Source: JBBRZF01 sp038236965 | GTDB taxonomy: Bacteria > Acidobacteriota > Terriglobia > Terriglobales > Acidobacteriaceae | Length of the DNA stretch: 9,667 bases | NCBI GenBank assembly: GCA_038236965.1 | Contig: JBBRZF010000138.1 | Coordinates: 1 to 9,667 of the forward strand | Direction: 5' to 3' | In this document: one piece after another, positions 6,696-9,667 of the stretch | Layout: every line of letters starts with the position of its first letter | Position numbering within the stretch: position 1 is the first letter of the stretch | Notes under the pieces: model-generated | What the model was told of the DNA's origin: nothing | Database searches by the model: none | Seen by the model: only the letters and a program-made list of their open reading frames with translations | Program-made: the position numbers and the translations under genes

Positions 6696-6725
6696 AAGCG
6701 GCAGAGCACCTTGCTCTCGCCGCTT
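6696..6725 (+). terminator. GC-rich hairpin between the response regulator and ccmF (terminator or leader structure)
   Basis: AAGCGGC (6696-6702) plus AGAGCA (6703-6708) pair with TGCTCT (6712-6717) and GCCGCTT (6719-6725). This gives a 13-bp stem with loop CCT and one bulged C at 6718. The sequence TTGTTTC follows directly, a short and imperfect U-rich run. It lies 104 nt after the response-regulator stop and 34 nt before the ccmF ATG. It could terminate the upstream transcript or be an attenuator or stability element in the ccmF leader; the T-run is weak for a classical intrinsic terminator. Confidence 0.5.
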
Positions 6726-6759
6726 GTTTCTGGAACAATACCCACAACGCGTAACTCCC

Positions 6760-8796
6760 ATGCCACAAATTGGAAGCTTCACCCTTCTCTTCGCGCTTGC
6801 TCTTGGCGCATATTCGTTTCTCGCAGGCATCATCGCCATTTACCGTGGCGATGATCGTCTCGGCGAAACTGCGCGTCGTGCCGGAATCGCCATCTTTGTT
6901 GCGGTAACGGCGGCGGCACTCGCATTGGTCATCGCGGCCTTCTCCAACGACTTCTCGGTCGCGTACATCATGCACCACAGCAATCGAGACCTGCCCATAC
7001 AGTACAAGTTCGCCGCGCTCTGGTCGGGGCAGGAAGGATCGCTGCTGTTCTGGTGCTGGCTGCTCTCCGGCTATGCGCTCGTATTACGCGTTCGACACAA
7101 AGTGGATACGCGCCTGGTCGCGCACGCCTCGGTCATCATTGCCGCGGTGCAGGTGTTCTTTTTACTGTTGGTGAACTTCGCCGCTCCGCCGTTCTCCATC
7201 GTGCAGGGCACCATCCCCGCTGACGGCAACGGACTCAACCCGCTGCTGCAATATCCGGAGATGGTCATACACCCGCCGATGCTCTATCTCGGCTACGTCG
7301 GTATGACCGTGCCATTCGCCTTCGCGTTGGCGGCGCTCATCATGCGCTACCCCGGCGAAAAATGGATTCACATCACTCGTCGCTGGACGATGGTTGGCTG
7401 GGGCTTCCTGACTTGCGGAATCTTCCTCGGCGCTCACTGGGCTTACGCCGTGCTCGGCTGGGGCGGATACTGGGGATGGGATCCGGTTGAGAATGCGTCG
7501 CTACTTCCCTGGCTTACTGGAACCGCGTTCCTGCACTCGGTCATGATGCAGGAAAAGCGCGGCATGATGAAGACCTGGAACATGTGGCTCATCTTCTCCA
7601 CGTTCCTGCTCTCCATCTTCGGCACCTTCCTTACTCGCTCGGGAATCGTTAGTTCCGTGCATGCCTTCGCGCAATCCGGCATTGGCCCGTGGTTCGTCGC
7701 GTTCCTCGCACTCACGGCAGCGACCTGTGTGTTCTTCTACGTGAAGAACCGTTCGCATCTGGTCAGCGAACACAAGCTCGAATCGCTTATCTCGCGCGAA
7801 TCCAGCTTCCTGTTCAACAATGTGCTGCTGTTGGTTAGCTGCTTCGCTGTTCTGTGGGGAACGCTATTCCCCGTGCTCTCCGAATGGGTGCAGGGAACCA
7901 AGGTCACCGTAGGCCCGCCATTCTTCAACCGGGTCAACGTGCCTATCGCCATGGTGCTGCTGGTACTGACCGGAGTGGGACCTCTGCTTGCATGGCGCAA
8001 GACATCCATCGGCAGCCTGAGCAAGAATTTTGCGATCCCCGGCATCGTGGCTCTCTGTGTCGCCATCGCGCTGATGATTGGCGGCATGAGGCCCTGGCAG
8101 GATGTCGCCACCTTCTATTCGCTGATGGCGATCACGCTGGCCACGCTGGTCACGGCAACTATCTTTAGCGAGTTCTGGCGAGGTGGACGCGTGATCGCGC
8201 GTCATAACGATTCCAACGTTCTCGCCGGCATGATCCAGCTCACCCGACGCAACACGCGGCGCTACGGCGGATACATCGTCCACCTCGGCGTGGTCATCGT
8301 CATCATCGGATTCGCGGGTGTCACCTTCAACCAGGACAGCGAGCAGGAACTCGGATTCGGCGACAAGATGCAACTCGGCGCCTACACGCTCGTCTGCCGT
8401 TCCTACACCCAGGACGACAAACCGAACTACCACAGCGAATGGGCCATCATCGACGTGATGAAGGGCGGCAAGCAGATTGATACGCTTTTCCCCGAACGTC
8501 GTTTCTATAAGGCCAGTGAGCAGACCGCGACCATCGTCGCCAACCGTTCGACGCTGAAAGAAGATTTGTATCTCGTCTACACCGGACGTAATCCAGATAC
8601 AGGGCGTCCCATTCTGAAAGCGCATCTGAATCCGCTGGTCATGTGGATATGGGTGGGCGCACACATTCTGCTGATAGGAACCATCATCGCGCTGATTCCC
8701 AACATGGCCGCCTCGCGTGTTCCATCGAACGCGCGTGAACGCCTTGCCGAGGCCGAAGCCGCCGCACGAACCGGGACCGTCGTCGGCAGTGATTGA
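6760..8796 (+). CDS. ccmF: Cytochrome c maturation haem lyase subunit CcmF
   Basis: CcmF is the integral-membrane core of the System I cytochrome c synthetase. It takes haem from CcmE and attaches it to the CXXCH motif of apocytochromes outside the membrane. The 678-aa protein is a multi-pass membrane protein with the tryptophan-rich WWD motif (GWGGYWGWDPVENASLLP, from residue 233). The four haem-related His known in E. coli have counterparts: His171 (HPPMLYLGYVG), His259 (FLHSV), His301 (SSVHAFA) and His508 (YIVHLGV). A periplasmic domain with PERRFY and DLYLVYTG precedes the last membrane segment. I chose the ATG at 6760 because MPQIGSFTLLFALAL matches the family N-terminus; the frame stays open to 6631, but those 43 residues look non-coding and polar. 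The Shine-Dalgarno is weak. It is the first ccm gene here, with ccmH 88 nt downstream. Confidence 0.96.
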   Translation: MPQIGSFTLLFALALGAYSFLAGIIAIYRGDDRLGETARRAGIAIFVAVTAAALALVIAAFSNDFSVAYIMHHSNRDLPIQYKFAALWSGQEGSLLFWCWLLSGYALVLRVRHKVDTRLVAHASVIIAAVQVFFLLLVNFAAPPFSIVQGTIPADGNGLNPLLQYPEMVIHPPMLYLGYVGMTVPFAFALAALIMRYPGEKWIHITRRWTMVGWGFLTCGIFLGAHWAYAVLGWGGYWGWDPVENASLLPWLTGTAFLHSVMMQEKRGMMKTWNMWLIFSTFLLSIFGTFLTRSGIVSSVHAFAQSGIGPWFVAFLALTAATCVFFYVKNRSHLVSEHKLESLISRESSFLFNNVLLLVSCFAVLWGTLFPVLSEWVQGTKVTVGPPFFNRVNVPIAMVLLVLTGVGPLLAWRKTSIGSLSKNFAIPGIVALCVAIALMIGGMRPWQDVATFYSLMAITLATLVTATIFSEFWRGGRVIARHNDSNVLAGMIQLTRRNTRRYGGYIVHLGVVIVIIGFAGVTFNQDSEQELGFGDKMQLGAYTLVCRSYTQDDKPNYHSEWAIIDVMKGGKQIDTLFPERRFYKASEQTATIVANRSTLKEDLYLVYTGRNPDTGRPILKAHLNPLVMWIWVGAHILLIGTIIALIPNMAASRVPSNARERLAEAEAAARTGTVVGSD

Positions 8797-8822
8797 CGAA
8801 GCAAACGGGATTCGAGGATTGT

Positions 8823-8847
8823 CTAATTTACAAATTGCCAAATTTAG
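8823..8847. repeat. AT-rich imperfect palindrome in the ccmF-ccmH gap
   Basis: CTAATTT (8823-8829) pairs with AAATTTAG (8840-8847) with one bulged base, around the loop ACAAATTGCC. Its AT content stands out against the GC-rich surroundings. It may be a decayed dispersed repeat or a small mRNA hairpin between two co-transcribed genes. The lack of a GC stem and of a T-run makes it a poor terminator. Confidence 0.4.
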
Positions 8848-8884
8848 GACCGTTACGCGAAACAGGGGTTGAGATCCGAATATT

Positions 8885-9373
8885 TTGAAATCCAAAAAGT
8901 CCCATACGATATTCCGACGCTTCGCTCTGGTCGCCATTCTCGCCAGCATCTTTTTGCTGGGCGCGACGGATTCGCCAGAGGCTCGCTTCTCCCGCATCGG
9001 CCACAACATGATGTGCATGTGCGGGTGCAATCAGGTCTTGCTGGAGTGCAACCACGTCGGCTGCACCTACTCGGATGGCATGCGCAACGAACTCACCGCC
9101 GGACTTCAGCGCGGAGACAGCGACAACCTTATCGAGCAGGCTTTCGTGCAGAAATATGGCAACACAGTGCTCGCCGCACCCACTACGACAGGGTTCAACC
9201 GCGTGGCGTGGATCATGCCGTTCCTCATCTTCACCTTGGCGATGGGCGCCGTCGTCGTAGTGATTCGCACGTGGAAGATGCGTGCGCCCGCACCGTCACC
9301 CGCCGCTCCGGGAGTCTCCGTCGAGGCGCTTTCTGACCTGCGTGCGCGTGCCCGCAAGGAGACCGAACTGTGA
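8885..9373 (+). CDS. ccmH: Cytochrome c maturation protein CcmH/CycL family
   Basis: CcmH-family proteins face the outside of the membrane and keep apocytochrome c cysteines reduced for haem ligation by CcmF. The 162-aa protein has an N-terminal signal or anchor (RRFALVAILASIFLLGA, residues 11-27), a small cysteine-rich domain (IGHNMMCMCGCNQVLLECN, then HVGC), an amphipathic QAFVQKYGNTVLAAP segment, a membrane helix (about 108-127) and a short cytoplasmic Ala/Arg tail. The usual LRCxxC motif is replaced by Cys44-x-Cys46-x-Cys48, with further Cys55 and Cys60. The start is taken as TTG at 8885, the only codon giving a complete signal peptide; AGGGG and GAG lie upstream at 8864-8873, so the exact start is uncertain. 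The stop overlaps the next gene's GTG by 4 nt, suggesting translational coupling. Confidence 0.88.
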   Translation: MKSKKSHTIFRRFALVAILASIFLLGATDSPEARFSRIGHNMMCMCGCNQVLLECNHVGCTYSDGMRNELTAGLQRGDSDNLIEQAFVQKYGNTVLAAPTTTGFNRVAWIMPFLIFTLAMGAVVVVIRTWKMRAPAPSPAAPGVSVEALSDLRARARKETEL

Positions 9374-9667
9374 TCCTCTTCCTTTTACAGATGCAGGGCG
9401 CGCAACCAGACGCCACCAATGCGAATTCCATTTTCTTCGGCTGCATCCTGTTCGCCGTCTCTCTGTTGGCGTATATCTTCATGCCTTCGCCCGTCGAGCA
9501 TACAGAAGCGAAGACGCGTCTCGCTTTTCTCTACGAGCGCAAAGACGTGATCTACGAAAATCTGCGCGATTTGAATTTCGAGTACAAGGCTGGAAAGCTT
9601 AGCGATGACGACTTCCTCCCCATGCGCACTTCGATGGAAGAAGAAGCTGCAACCTGTCTTGCCGAGA
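9370..9667 (+). CDS. CcmI-like cytochrome c biogenesis protein, N-terminal part (runs off window)
   Basis: Translation from the GTG at 9370 gives 99 residues before the edge. It begins with a short polar stretch, then one membrane anchor (IFFGCILFAVSLLAYIF, residues 21-37), then a charged helical region with YENLRDLNFEYKAGKLSDDDF. The last pattern (RDLxFExxxGKLSxxDF) is typical of the region just after the first membrane helix in CcmI/CycH-type proteins, whose later TPR domain binds apocytochromes. The rest is outside the window, so the full architecture is unknown. The start overlaps the ccmH stop (GTGA); an ATG at codon 8 (9391) is an alternative. Context within ccmF-ccmH supports the assignment. 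Confidence 0.75.
   Translation, partial: MILFLLQMQGAQPDATNANSIFFGCILFAVSLLAYIFMPSPVEHTEAKTRLAFLYERKDVIYENLRDLNFEYKAGKLSDDDFLPMRTSMEEEAATCLAE

Noticed and set aside
6631..6759. In-frame upstream extension of ccmF by 43 codons
   Set aside because: The extension lacks family similarity, includes the GC-rich hairpin, and the family N-terminus begins at the ATG at 6760.
7864..9030. Long minus-strand ORF (388 codons) across the end of ccmF and the start of ccmH
   Set aside because: It is antisense to strong CcmF and CcmH motifs and has a skewed Asp/His/Arg composition typical of a GC-driven shadow.
8869..9336. Plus-strand ORF in another frame over ccmH (155 codons)
   Set aside because: It is rich in His and Arg without hydrophobic segments, while the overlapping frame has a signal peptide, the Cys motif and a membrane helix of CcmH.

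Overview
The window looks like chromosomal DNA from a GC-rich soil or sediment bacterium, most likely an Acidobacteriota of the Terriglobia/Koribacter type. That assignment is inference. It rests on a split imuB/dnaE2 cassette, a short DUF2934 protein (a family expanded in acidobacteria), a CcmH with a C-x-C-x-C cluster, and short palindromic repeats that sit in frame inside genes. No 16S rRNA or other taxonomic anchor is present.

Left part (1-5800) is a mutagenesis cassette. imuB (28-2073) encodes a Y-family-like, probably catalytically inactive adaptor with a sliding-clamp-type motif. dnaE2 (2450-5791) encodes the error-prone C-family polymerase that does the translesion synthesis. Between them is a small gene on the opposite strand (2070-2420). 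Its stop codon overlaps the imuB stop and its start lies 29 nt from the dnaE2 start. A competing plus-strand ORF bridges exactly the same gap, and this ambiguity is reported as a finding. Both polymerase genes carry in-frame repeat-derived insertions. A GTTGCCR heptamer element occurs in both, in the same strand and frame, and a separate palindromic element lies in the PHP domain of dnaE2.

Middle part (5800-6760) holds a small basic DUF2934 protein and a stand-alone response-regulator receiver protein. A 12-nt tandem repeat separates them, and a strong GC-rich hairpin follows.

Right part (6760-9667) is the start of a System I cytochrome c maturation operon: ccmF (haem lyase core), ccmH (apocytochrome thiol handling) and the beginning of a ccmI-like gene that runs off the window. 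ccmH and the ccmI-like gene overlap by 4 nt.

I found no rRNA, tRNA, CRISPR array, insertion sequence or prophage gene. All stretches without a gene are shorter than 200 nt. The most unusual content is the set of repeat insertions inside essential-looking domains of two partner proteins, and the antisense gene lodged in the cassette.
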